NCBI GenBank assembly: GCA_001466705.2 | Contig: LATX02000239.1 | Coordinates: forward strand, 62,001 to 126,000 | Direction of reading: 5' to 3' | Length of the DNA stretch: 64,000 bases | Source: Moniliophthora roreri | Taxonomy: Eukaryota > Basidiomycota > Agaricomycetes > Agaricales > Marasmiaceae | Part shown: piece after piece, positions 44,067 through 55,600 of the stretch | Layout of the letters: the number at the start of each line of letters is the position of its first letter | How positions within the stretch are numbered: the stretch's first letter is position 1 | Program-made: the position numbers and the translations under genes | Notes under the pieces: model-generated | Told to the model about the DNA's origin: nothing | What the model saw: the letters and a program-made list of their open reading frames with translations, nothing else | Databases searched by the model: none

Positions 44067-44399
44067 TGTTGTGATTGGTGAGTGGGCAAGTATTGCGATG
44101 AGAGAGAGATATTTGCTACTAGAGCTGAAATGGTGGGTTGGTACTTCCAATCGATGGTAGTTGTTTGAGGGAGAGTTGTATTCTGAGTGAGACGGGGAGA
44201 GGTGTCGAGCTTTATGCTGCCAGGATAGGAGCGATTTCTGCCGCAGAGAACTCTGCATTCTTGATGTACCGGATTGTGTAGCACCCGATAGTAATTGGCA
44301 TGGATTCAGAGTGGTGGACAGTGACCTGAATGTGTAAATTTCAAGAGGTAGGCAGAGGATCGTGGTGGTAGAAATCCAGGATTTCAGGTGTGGGAATCG

Positions 44400-46630
44400 A
44401 CGTCACCTGTACGTCCTACGAGCACTTTTTCTCTTTGACCATCATCTTTCAAGAGTCTCTCCCGGGCCTTAGGAGAAGCCACATTGAAGTATCATTCAAG
44501 TCATTTCCTTGCTAGGGATATGTTTGATACTAATAATATAACTTTGTCGCAAGTTATGTAGCTCCCGAAATGATACACGGTCGATATCTAAAATGAAGAA
44601 ATTCAACGCCTAGCACCCTGCTACCTCTACGATCCAAGCCACAATCGTGCTGGAATGAATGAGGTTTAGATTATGGGTCGGAATTTTTTTAGTGAAGCTT
44701 TCGTGAGCTGTTTCTGGTTCTCTTTTCGTCGCAGCTCAAATCGAAAACGAACAGGACTTCCCAGGTGTAACGCCCAGCCAGCCTCTCGCCGACCTCGATT
44801 CTCTAATTTATCCATACAATCCGACGGGAACTTGACATTATCTAAATCTCACCCTTCTCGAACAGTTTCTATTCTCGAAGTTTGTGTCACTTTTAGAACT
44901 GCAGGGAAGTACCCATTTTGGTATTTCTAAAGAGTAAGTTGAAGAAGACCCGTTCGATGTTGTTCCTCCGCTGACAGTTCGGTATCGCGCGATTGTCCTT
45001 TAGATTCATCGAATCGAACGGCAATGAATGGCGGAGATGGGAAATTCGTTCCGTTTGGCGGAGCCGCGAGATAGCGATAATTTTGAGGAAGGAATCTATA
45101 CCGAGTACACCGCATCAGCGATCCCATGCAGTTCAACTATTCAAGGTCTACAAAAGCACCGTGTTACGGTACATGGAGCTTAAAGGTAGTTCTCGATAAC
45201 GATTTCTTATCTTTTGCCGCTTGCATAACCTTGCTTCTGCCCCGCCAGAATCGAGAGTACTGTACCGGAGTGAACGGAGACAACCAGCAACGCGTAACGC
45301 AGCCTCAGAAAGTTGTAGTAACTGGTCGGTAACGCAGTAACGAGGCTCAGTTGTTAGGAAAAGTAGTTACATTAGAAATCTCTAGGATTGTTGTTCAAGA
45401 TTGCGGTTGGCTGCATAGTAATAACCTTCCTCTTTTACATCCACTGAGTCAAGCCCAAAATTGAGGGTGAATCGTTTTGTATGGAGGCCCTTAGTCAGGA
45501 ATGGCTTGGGGGACTTTTTTTAACAGCCGCTGGAGGGTTTCTAATCGAGTGGGGTGGGCGACAGGGCGGACATTGATCGTCTTTAATCACCTTGTTTTGC
45601 AGGCATCAGGCTGTGTTCCGGAGTTCCAGTGTAATCACTGAAATTTAATTTGTCCAGTACGAGTCCACCAGTAGTACTACATGAGTTGTTAGATATGATT
45701 GGGTAACATGTAATGCAGAGCCTAGTTGTTAAATCTTCAGCCGTCAGCGATGTAAGGCATGCCTCAGGGGCTGTCCCCGTTCATCCGGTACACAATATCT
45801 TCGGCGGGCCTGAGAGGATGTACGTGTTTTTTCTTTTCTTTTCTTTTTTTTTTTTTTGTGCATCGCGACATACCTGCTGACCCCATTTGGAGAAATCATT
45901 TTACACCCTCGAAATACTGATAAGAATGGTCTTGGCCGGCTCAAGGAGAATGAGTGTCAAGATTGGAAAGATCAGGAGTGGTAGGCCTACTCCGGCGCGT
46001 TCGGTAATTTCATCTCCCCCGAGGGCTCGACCTCTTGAAGCTTCCTGATTGCCCTATTTGCTTCTACGTGCACAGATAAGGGATGCTTCTCGAGTTCCAG
46101 ATGCTTCAGCGAATCCGAAGAAAGCGAGCACTCCACTTTGTAGTCCCCGCGAGCGTGTTGATGTCGCTGATGTCATGTCCATGCGAGACTCCCCTCTTAT
46201 CATGCAAGGTAGCATAGGAATCTGTCTGCCTGAAATCCACTTTACCTGATGCTAAGCGCGATCTTCAAGTAATCTTACGATCGCCCGATGAGATGGGAAA
46301 GCGCAACCTTTGTTTCGCCGTAGAAGGTGAGGACATGTTATATAAATCATAATATCAATAGCTGGCCTACCAGAGATATAGTGAATTTCAATGACATTGA
46401 CAGGCTTTTCCATGACAATGACAGGCAAGAGACAAAGAGTTTGGATTCCCATTATTTTTTTCCGGAGGATCTTCGTTTTTCCCAATGCTACTATGATAGG
46501 AAGGTCAAAGAGAAGCTGAAGAAGTCGGGGCAGGGCAGATAACAAACTTCGGAGGGCCGGATGAGAAATCTGAGACGGCTGTATATAATCCTTGTATCCA
46601 GTACCCAGTAAGTTTCTGTATGTCTTGCTC
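44400..46630. other. Left part of palindrome spacer, no firm gene
   Basis: Short frames only. A plus-strand stretch at about 45936-46250 (MSVKIGKIRSGRPTPARSVI, later SANPKKASTPLCSPRERVDV) looks somewhat coding, but a clean intron could not be found. A T-rich run lies at 45828-45858. Confidence 0.35.
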
Positions 46631-46633
46631 CCG

Positions 46634-48169
46634 ATGGTCTCTTCGGATGACGATGAAGCACCATATTTCGGTCTCGCGTTGCAAATCCGCAGTCGAAGAC
46701 GCGCAAAGACAGCGAGCAGGACACCGCCGGCAAGGTACTCGACGTCAGTCACGGCAAAAAAGAAAACAAAGTTGCCGCCTACCCTCAATCTCGACCTCGA
46801 TTACTCGTCCAAAGAGCCTTTGAAAACCTTTACCAACTCGAGCTCACCCTATTCAACCTTATCGTCATCACCTCTCACGCTCCTTTCACCAACCCTACCA
46901 ATTTCAATGCCAAAACCAATACCAAATCTCGACCCAGACAGCGGTGACGATGACACTTACTCGGAAGACGACGTTAAGATATGGCATGGGTCGAGCAAGC
47001 GTACAAATTCAGCACTTATGTCGAAGAGAACAAACAGCGCAGGCGCGTTCAACACTAGGCCATACAATCCTCCCAATTACGTGTATTCAACCTCGAGCGG
47101 CAGTTCCAACGACATCGATGACAAGCATGCGAAACCTTCCGGCTACATACCCAATAACATTGTGGGATCTTCTTCGTACGCCCCGAAACCACCGTCAGAC
47201 ATGAGCCTCAGAGCGCGTATCTTCAGTCTTGCCGTTTCACCTCTCAAAGGCAAGGCGAAAGCGAAGGAGAGAGACCGGCTTATATGCACAAAACCAGGAG
47301 AAAGGGGTGCCGGAGAGACAGAGACAGAGTTGGATGAACCGGTAAGCAACCCTAGTTGCTCGACTTTCACTCAAGGGCTGACTAATTCTTTCTGTTCGTA
47401 GCCAAAACACCTTCCTACAGCACGTCTAGCACCAACATCGGCGCCTCTTATACCACCTCATTTTCTCCAGAAACGAGTGACACCGCTCCTATTTCAATGC
47501 TTTCGTCTGCTTGCAGTGGTGCCTGCATTCATAGGCGTGCTATGGTGCATACTCTGCATCATTCATTATGAAGACCAGCCAAGGACTGGGAGAAGGAGAC
47601 CAGACAGGACAGATTATGTCGTCTCGATACTCTGGGTGTGCTACGTATTCTTTTCTTTACACAGAGCACTGATGCTTCTGTAGGCCCTTTTGACCGGATA
47701 TCAATGCCTTGCTCTAACGACGGGCTTATTGACACGATGGAGAGTCTATTACCCTCCTCTTGCAACTCTCATCCGCCTCCTAGGGCTCCAAGCCATCTGC
47801 TGGCCGGCTACCCAATTCACAATGACGATGTTCGACGTTTCCATTCGGCCAGTAACTGCATGGGCTATCGCCGGAACATCGACATGCATGTCGCGGTCGG
47901 CTCAAATCTGGGTTACCAGCAATCTATGGTGGGATTCAGGTTCGGGTTCTGATGCACCACCTAGTCGGAAACCTTCTGTCGTCAATTTACCCGAAGCTAC
48001 CAAAACGGATTTAGACGGGGAGCGTGGACCAAGGTGGAGAGGTGGTCGTTGGGGAGGCAGAAGATGGGATTGGAATGAGGTTGTTTGGAAATGCATGCTT
48101 CCGGCTGGTGTCCTTTATTGCATTACGGCTTGGGTCGGAGAGGTTAGAAGAGAATGGGAAGGGTGTTGA
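46634..48169 (+). CDS. EOS1: EOS1-like N-glycosylation protein
   Basis: ATG 46634 begins MVSSDDDEAPYFGLALQIRS, then a long Ser/Pro/Thr-rich, probably disordered region with an acidic DSGDDDTYSEDD patch. Intron 1 (about 47342-47400) and intron 2 (47636-47683, 48 nt) are clean GT-AG. The membrane part has VTPLLFQCFRLLAVVPAFIG, LWCILCIIHY, LWALLTGYQCLALTTGL, LTRWRVYYPPLATLIRLLGL, QAICWPATQFTMTMFD and finally WDWNEVVWKCMLPAGVLYCI. This order (R-LA-P start, TRWR, LQAICWP, final W-KC-LP) is what I associate with the EOS1 family. Yeast Eos1 is an ER membrane protein needed for proper N-glycosylation and oxidative-stress tolerance. The gene lies in the spacer of the inverted duplication and appears single-copy. 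Confidence 0.65.
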
Positions 48170-48821
48170 ATGCTGAATCGCTTCCTTTTTATCGTTTTTT
48201 ATCGTTTATAGATAAGCTATGTATTATGCTGCGAACTACAATGCCTGCGACAAGATTACAGTAGTAGAATTGAATGCATCCAAATCACCCGAACGATATC
48301 TCAATATAGCTCTTCCTTCACTCATTGTCGTAAACTTCAAGTTGACCTGGTACTAGTAACATACGAGTATGAAAATCCATACTGTGTCGCCCGGTTCCCG
48401 ACAGAGTTCTCCGTGATCTCTAGTGAGATTTTTAAAGGAAAAGTCGCCTCAAGAAGCGCTCGTAAGTCGGCAGACGCAGAGGGGACTTCGGTTCCTACAC
48501 TCGAAATCCTGGATTTCTACCACCATGATCCTCTGCCTACCTCTTGAAATTTACACATTCAGGTCACTGTCCACCACTCTGAGTCCGTGCCAATTACTAT
48601 TTGGTGCTACTGAATGCGGTGCATCAAGAGTGTAGGGTTCTCTGCGGCAGAAATCGCTCCTATCCTGATAGCATAAAGCTCGACACCTCTCCCCGTCTCA
48701 CTCAGAATACAACTCTCCCTCAAACAACTACCATCGATTGGAAGTACCAACCCACCATTTCAGCTCTAGTAGCAAATATCTCTCTCTCATCGCAATACTT
48801 GCCCACTCACCAATCACAACA

Positions 48822-49282
48822 ATGTCTTACAACCAACCCAACACCCAGGAAATCCCTACTGACTGGGGTACATGGAATTGGGATGCTACCTCTATTGGCA
48901 CGACTGCAGCTCTCTGCGTGACCCTGTTCGTCATATTCACGATGTTATGTATCGTTCGCTGCAGACGCAACTTGCGAATTGCACGCTCGCAGATCGAGTC
49001 GGCTGGAGCCCCTGTCGATCTTGAAGCAGCCAATACTACCCTTGAGAAGGTCGTTAACGACGGGGAGGTATGTTTCTTTTTCGTTATTGACCCCATTCGT
49101 AGTTCTAACTTGTCGTACAGGTGCAAACCAAACAGACGATCTCTGAATCGCCAGTCTTCGAAACACCATTCATCCCAATGCCGCTTGCAGCATACTTCCC
49201 TCATGCATATCGGTATTATGAAGACGCTGAGGAACGAAAGTCACCAGTATACTCGCCTCAGCGCGAGTCTTATCGCTACTAG
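48822..49282 (+). CDS. Single-pass membrane protein, arm copy B
   Basis: Same 135-aa protein as the gene at 43606-44066, same length of locus (461 bp) and the same intron. The visible difference in the mature sequence is around the splice site (VVNDGE against VVDDGK). Both reading frames and splice sites are intact, so both copies could be expressed. The first helix and RCRRNLR turn are unchanged. Confidence 0.6.
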
Positions 49283-49978
49283 AATGACCTGCTCCGAAGC
49301 CAACAGGATGCGACGGGAATCGCCTTTGGCTTATACCTTTGCATGGACTGCTAAGCAGCGCCTACCTCTTTTTGGTCACGCAACAAGGTCGTGCTTTGCT
49401 ACGACAGCTGGCATCTGGTTCTGTAACTCTAAATCTCTGACTACTGTATTATGACCTGCATCACGGACACCACGGACCGTATTACGGACATGGACTTTGT
49501 GCGATGCTTTGTATCCCAAGTTACTTATGTCTATATCAATAGCAATCTACGAGTTTTATCGACATGACCCACGACGTTCATGGATCAACAACTTGGTGAT
49601 CTCCCGATTCTCAGGGCAGCGTTGCTTCTTTGATCTGGCACTAACACTTATCGTGACGAGCTGCGACGACTTCGTCGGGGCGTTTTCTTGCCTTTCAATC
49701 AAGGAGGTGAACGTGATTATCATTCTGATGGATTCGGTTCTTGAATACAGTTCAGGCTTCTTCCATTGTTGCAATCTGCAAGTGTATCAGCGAGTTTGTC
49801 ACAATGATTTTGTTCGATGTCAGATAATCCTCCCAAGACAGATCATTCACGGTGGGTCACACGTCAATCTACCAAAATGTGAAAAGTTGGAATACATCAT
49901 TCTCGGGCCTTCCCCCGATCCTATAAGGAGGTTCTTCATCCTGATGCTCTACGACAGTCAAAGCAGCTCGCCCGAACC

Positions 49979-50197
49979 ATGCAGATCAAACCCCTCAGCC
50001 TTCTCTCTTATACTCTCGTTTTCGGAGCGGTCGTAGCGAACCCTGTGCCTGCTTCCAAGCCTACCCCGTTACCGACCCTCCCTGTCGTCGTGAGGCAGTT
50101 GGAACCGAGTATGTCTTTAAAATCAACTCTCATGTCAAGCATTGACATCGTATTCGTAGATGCTGAACCCACTGTGTACCAAGCCGCCTGGTACTGA
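49979..50197 (+). CDS. Small secreted peptide, 55 aa
   Basis: ATG 49979 gives a signal peptide MQIKPLSLLSYTLVFGAVVA, then a Pro/Thr spacer NPVPASKPTPLPTLP and VVVRQLEP. A 51-nt intron (50109-50159) is in frame, so retention would add 17 residues. The last exon reads AEPTVYQAAWY, stop at 50197. The short tail after a proline spacer and Arg is similar in plan to the 31141 peptide and would suit a processed peptide, but no processing or function is shown. Confidence 0.5.
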   Translation: MQIKPLSLLSYTLVFGAVVANPVPASKPTPLPTLPVVVRQLEPSMSLKSTLMSSIDIVFVDAEPTVYQAAWY

Positions 50198-50505
50198 ATT
50201 TGGTGCACTGTGTCCTTAAGCAGGGACGGTAAGTTACGCTGTTTAAAGGTTATTCTCCTTCGGAAACTCATTCATGTTCAAGTTGTGGCGCTCTAGAGAA
50301 TTGCACTGACAGGTTGCATGATGTGTCCCATTTGCTTGTCGCAAGTCTGCGTGAGTCGGAAGCAGCTTGTAACTCGGTGGCGTGAAGATATTTCGTTCGA
50401 ATTTCGACTGAATGGATGTAATGTACTGCCCAAGGCTGCATACAATAAATTATATGTATATTATGGCGAGAAACCGTTCTTCGAGCCCCGCAGAAACCCA
50501 TAAGA

Positions 50506-52709
50506 TTACGAAATTTGGAAAGGACCGCCCATTCGACGTGCTTCCTTTCCACCACTTCTCTTGACTGGCTCAGGCGCAGTCAAAAACGGATTTCCATCGA
50601 TAGGGCACACGGTGCCTGGCTCCGGGAGAGTACCGTTAACGAAATACGCACGAACTGCGTTAGCAGTGCAGAGCGATGGTGATCTAAGCGCACTATGCTA
50701 AGTATAGATAGAGAAGTGACCATGAGTATGATATTTGAGGGAGGCAATAGGAAGACGTACGCCAGAAGAGTCCTGTTGCAACACGACAGATCCAGGGAAG
50801 AGTTTCGAAACTTTATGGGCGCTGAGAACATCGTACGTGAGTTTTTATTCGTTATTCTAACATTATATTCCACTGACTTAGCGAGGGGTGTTATAGGATC
50901 TGGAGACAGATCAGCATAAACTAGTATCAGGAGTACGGCGAGAAATGTTATACCAGCAGTGTTTCCAATGAGCAGAAGCGGGTAGCTCGTGTTTCCCGTG
51001 ATAGGACCTAAGTGTACTCCAAGTGAAAATACAACCAGATAGATTAATCAAAACTGTACCTCTGAAGAAATTCTTTGGAATGCTAGGCCAAGAGCTAATA
51101 AACATGTTTTAATAAGACCGGTGGACTCAGAAGTTGGTCATCGGGCACTTACCTGCACCTAATTCTCAAGGTTGCCGTCATACTAGCCCATCCTGACACC
51201 TTCAGTGCCTCCTGGTAGTGCTGCTCTGCATCCTCCAAGCTAGACGGCACAACATCACCGTCATTGCAGCCTATGGCAGTTTGGATCTCAAAAGTGTTTG
51301 ATTCAAACAGTGGAGGGGTGGGACCAGGTGACGCTGCGTCAATCGCCATCTGAAACAATGCAGTTCCATTTCCTTTCTCCAAGTCGGCGAGGACAGTTGC
51401 CAAAGTAGACCATTGGTCAAATGGGGCGTACAGCGCGCTGAATATCACGGACCGCAGTGTTGCGTAATCAACAAGGCCGTAAGAAATACCAGCATTGCGC
51501 ACTGGTACTGGAGCTCGAATAATAGATTGGTACAATTTATCCAGTCTTTCCTCAATGGATTCGACTGACGACTCGTAGAAAGAGCATTTTTCTGGTCCCG
51601 CGTCATGGCAGTCCTTGAAAAACCATCTCACAGCATCATCAGTATCGGAAACAAGACTTCTCCGTTCGCCTGTAAACCGTGGATGATTAATGAGGCCCGT
51701 GAACGGACGACGTGCAAATTTGGACGTACCAGTATAGTAGTCGTCTTGAACGTCGACTACTCCGTCGATGACTAAGCGTTCGACCTTGTCCTTGAGCACA
51801 AATCAGTACCTCGTGAATACTGGGTCAGGTTCAACGTACCGGGAACATAGACGCAAAGGTCGAACCAAGAACCGTACCATATCTGTCGCGAAACATTAGC
51901 ACAGCGTGACTCAATGATCAGAAGATTGAACGGAATTGAACGTACGAGATACCCCAATACTGGATCTTCTCTCTACCATAAGCTTCTGTGATCCTAAGCA
52001 TATCTCGTGCCGTGTAGTCAGTGTTCATGAAAGGCAGGATATCTCCAGCACGTTCTCCAGCAAGTTGTCCGATTATCTTTGCACGAGACCAGTAACTCCC
52101 AACGTTGTCTTGCAAAGAAGAGTTGGGCTCTAGAATTCCTCCTCTTCCCCATAACAGACGCTCTTCAAGGGTTTCAAAGAACGTCACGCGCGGAGTAGAA
52201 CGTGATACACCTGGAGGAATGGTTAGAGCGTGATGCCATCCAAGACATTCGACTTGCCTCTGGGGTCAAATCCTACCAAGTCAAACTGAGGCCCCAAGGT
52301 TTCTCTAAACCGTGTGCCGAACGTGAGTATAAGATCGACACCACTACCACCAGGTCCTCCGGGATTCAAGAGAATAGGTCCAAGATAATCTGTGCTATCG
52401 ACAGAGACGTTGGCTTTCATGCGCACGAGCGCAATAGCAGCAGATTGTCCTTCTGGGTCCGAATAGTTCAATGGGACTTGGAACCGACCACATTCAAGGT
52501 CTCCGTCGTAGCACGGCACCCAGGTCAAGTTCTTCGTGGGTGTGATCTTTCAGGAACATGAAGCGTGAGTCGTAGCATAAAGACTTGTATCGACCGATAC
52601 TTACAGACAGCCATGACGACTCATTCCATGTAGCTTGAGATACGGCACATTTAGTGAGGGATACAAATATGCAAGCTGAGGTGAGTAAGGTCTTCGTTGG
52701 CCAGCCCAT
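50506..52709 (-). CDS. Secreted TAP-like alpha/beta hydrolase, copy 3
   Basis: ATG 52709 begins MGWPTKTLLTSACIFVSLTK, a signal peptide ending near AVSQ. Later exons: LTWVPCYDGDLECGRFQVPL, LGPILLNPGGPGGSGVD, FDLVGFDPRG with a following GC-AG intron, WGIS/YGTVLGSTFASMFP, VERLVIDGVVDVQDDYYTG, DCHDAGPEKCSFYE, ITGNTSYPLLLIGNTAG, DPITPLA, and DSSG/HSAL. The catalytic Ser, Asp and His remain. Near the end ACTGCGCCTGAG lacks one G found in copy 2 (ACTGCGGCCTGA). The stop is lost and the protein runs about 26 residues further, to TAA at 50506-50508. Role as for copy 2. Confidence 0.8.
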
Positions 52710-53479
52710 GCTAGTTGAGAGTGTATGGACGGGAACATAGGGGTAGATGCGTCGCTTTTTATACGACCTGTGAACCACTGTGACGAACTGGAATAGATAG
52801 TCCCAACAAGAAACCGCCGGTACATACGCGTGATTGACAGCTGACGAGATCAATTTACAGCTTTCGTGAGCCAACGACGGATTCGACGGGTTTTCCCATC
52901 TGAGGATCTCAGCGGTCGAAGCACAGCACTGTAATTGAAAGCTCCACTTTGGTACTTGAGGAGATAGTGGTGCGCGCGATAAAGAAACGAATTATGGATG
53001 ACCGATGCCTTGGTGCAGGCGTGAAGGGAATGCCGACAGGAAACCTTTGAAGAATTACTGAGAGAAACATGAAGAGATGAGGTCAGTCGGTTTTCGAGAT
53101 GTTCTCGATCGTGTCTTGTGCGCGTTGAGACCAAGGACAAAGTCGATGGAAATGTCATACTTGAAGTAGAACCCATAGTCGATGCGAAGTCCTCGGAATA
53201 AAGATTTGCCTGCTCATGATGCTATCACTTAGAGTGAATGGGCGTCATACAGCTTTGAGTGAACTTGAGCGAAAACGAAGATGGATATCACTTCAACAGA
53301 TTCTCTGCCAGCCATAGCCCTTTACACCCCACAGCAATCCGCAGCCTCGGCCCGTGTATTAAGTGCAAGTCTGTCGCGCCCACTTAACATTGCTATCTGT
53401 TTCCATGCGTGTAGTAGTTCGGCATCCTTAGCGAGGTCGGTAGAAATAACTCCAACAGTCTGACAAAAGATTCAGGGGA

Positions 53480-53960
53480 CGAAAGCACATGTGTACTAGT
53501 AACGGGCTGCGTCAAGAACCGACCCGTCGATTTTATCAATCATTGATTTGCGCTCACGTATGGTGTTACAATATTTACAAGTGAATTAACCATAAATTCA
53601 GGATGGATGACACGAGAAACACACCAGCAGTGTCACCAATAAGTAGAATCGGGTAATTCGTGTTTCCCGAAATCGGTCCTGGTACTCCACAAATGACTAG
53701 TGACCAACCAAAAACTTAACCTCTGAAGGATGTTTTGGGTGTCGGGTCATAAGCTAACGAGTATTCAGCACGAGCTGAGATATTAAGACATCAAATACTC
53801 ACCTGTATCGCATGCAGACGAATTCCCTTATGTGTTACGGCGGCAGATTCCCCTTCTGGGTCGGAGGCTCCCACATCCAAACCCTCCATCTCGTCATAGT
53901 TCACTGCAAGCAAAAGTTTGGCATCGAAATAGGTGTGCTACTCACAGATATCCAAGACCA
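53480..53960 (-). pseudogene. Remnant of a hydrolase gene (right arm)
   Basis: Partner of the remnant at 38880-39520. It keeps the ISGNT/ILLIGDTAG end piece and the VNYDE..GLDVGASDPEGESAA piece, but the part between (about 180 bp) is deleted. No frame survives. Confidence 0.65.
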
Positions 53961-54739
53961 CTCGGACCAGAGACCCAGCGACGTGTCGTTATATATATGG
54001 TTCCTATACCACAAGTGATCAAACGATTTTCTGACATTGAATTGGCCTATGGTATGACGGGATTTTTGTAGAACGTGGTAGTAAGAGCTAAGCACGATGG
54101 GCGTTTAATCGGAACTGGAAGACAGTGCCAAGTCATCAGTAGAAACGATTTTAGCATGTTTTCTGTGATGGGATACGAGAAGAAGGGAGGAACTTGCACA
54201 TCCAAGGGAAGCCTGCCTTTTGGTGCAAGAGACCTAATACGTGGCATGCGGCGTGCGGCCTTTTTGACCCGTCAGACCTTTTTGAGGCAATTCCCGACCT
54301 TTCCAAAGATAGGACCTAGCACATAGACTCTCCCAGCAGAGAGACTCCTTCCACTTGCAACCCTCTTGCCTTCCTCCCGCCCATCATCTCATGCACTGAA
54401 CCGAGTCAGCTCCGCAAGTTCTCGGCGAGCTCGCACCACACTTGTTTTGAAGGGAACGGTGGAAGTCTACTCAAGATACTCTTTTAAGTTATTGCGGAAG
54501 ACATTCAAGGAGCGAGTTAGGCAGAGCCTTATATATCATCAGCAATTGTCAGTTTGACAGGGATACACCGCGCAGATTAGCAGGCTCCAATATCCCTGTG
54601 TTGCAGCTTGCCATGGCTCTGAAAATGGTGAGTTTGCCCAATATCAGTGACTGGCGGCCAACCATTTTCATGATGATCAGCGTTTTCTCCAAAGTTTTGA
54701 GATTGGTGGTGTGCTGCTGGTTGCTGCGAAAATGGATAA

Positions 54740-55600
54740 TTCTGTTCTCGTTCTGTGGCTGGATGACTGTTGTGCGCTCAGTACTGGTGGAATCACAACG
54801 ACTCGTCGTGCCACTTTTCGGCGAGGGGAACCATAAGCATGGGAGTTGCAGAAATGGATGGTGCTTCGACAAGTTATTTCGTAGGCAAATACTCTCAATA
54901 GAGTAAGTACGAGTCGTAGCAGCTATCAGCTTTTCAGTGTGACTTTGTCATGTCCGACACGATCTAGCCTGGTCATGATACCCCTGAGGCCTGAGTGTCC
55001 GCAAAGAGTGATACCCACCTCGCGGATTTTCAGCAATTCGGGTCGCGAGCGATGTCAGAGGAAGACTTATTAAGGCACAGGCGACTTGGAATGAGCCTAC
55101 TGGAGCGATAATCACTCCTGAACGGCGGAGGTTGGTGACTGAGAAAACAATGAGGACATGAACAAAGGTTCGCAAGCTCCCACGTTTCGCTTGTGTATCC
55201 GTGAAAAATCATGAAAAATCGATATATTGCGCCTAGGATGTTGGAGGAAATCTCTCGGAAGACATACAGAAACTCTGCTATCCACGACACCATGCGAAGG
55301 AGACTATCATGGTTATTCTCCTTCGGAAGCTCATTCAGGTTCAAGTTGTGGTACACTGGTAGCCCAGGTAACCGCATTGATGCGCTGAACGATGTATCCC
55401 TTTGATTATTGCGTGTCTGCGTGCGGAAGCTCATACTCAGTGGCACGAAAGTAGCTCGTTCGAATTTCAACTGAATAAATGTAAGTGCCCACAATAAATT
55501 ATATAGGGGAGAACAAATTCCTCAAGCTCCGCAGCAAACAACGATATGCGAAATTTGGACGTAACTGGGAGGGGTTCTCCTTCAACGTGCTTCACCTCCT
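54740..55600. other. Interval between right arm and third repeat unit
   Basis: Open frames on both strands at 54600-54900 lack a domain or consistent splice partners; part is shared with the left arm. From 55310 on, the sequence is the third copy of the repeat. Confidence 0.35.

Larger units (their letters stand above)
38370..44395 (+). repeat. Left arm of a ~6-kb inverted duplication
   Basis: Read left to right this arm matches the reverse complement of about 48490-54735. Anchors along it are: 38390 (CAGCAACCAGTAGCACGCC) against 54710; the eroded hydrolase remnant at 38.9-39.5 kb against 53.5-53.95 kb; hydrolase copy 2 against copy 3; the peptide gene at 42.7-42.9 kb against 50.0-50.2 kb; the membrane protein at 43.6-44.1 kb against 48.8-49.3 kb; and the inner edge near 44395 against 48490. 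The inner ~2 kb is nearly identical; outer parts are more diverged. Limits were set by eye. Confidence 0.85.
48490..54735 (-). repeat. Right arm of the ~6-kb inverted duplication
   Basis: Reverse-complement partner of the left arm. Relative to it, the eroded hydrolase remnant has lost about 180 bp, the peptide gene is intact, and hydrolase copy 3 has a one-base loss at its 3' end. Confidence 0.85.

Noticed and set aside
45828..45858. T-rich run as a terminator
   Set aside because: No Pol III gene lies upstream on either strand; a simple low-complexity tract.
46252..46788. 178-aa minus-strand open frame
   Set aside because: It overlaps the start of the EOS1-like gene antisense and shows no domain or consistent codon use.
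49497..50036. 179-aa open frame shared by both palindrome arms (also 42758-43394 minus)
   Set aside because: Conserved only because the arms are duplicated; it overlaps the peptide gene in another frame, is interrupted in the left arm and has no coding signature.
52850..53176. Short open frame upstream of the hydrolases (MGSTSS...), present in three copies
   Set aside because: The three copies change frame relative to each other and carry stops; it looks like duplicated 5' flanking DNA, not a gene.
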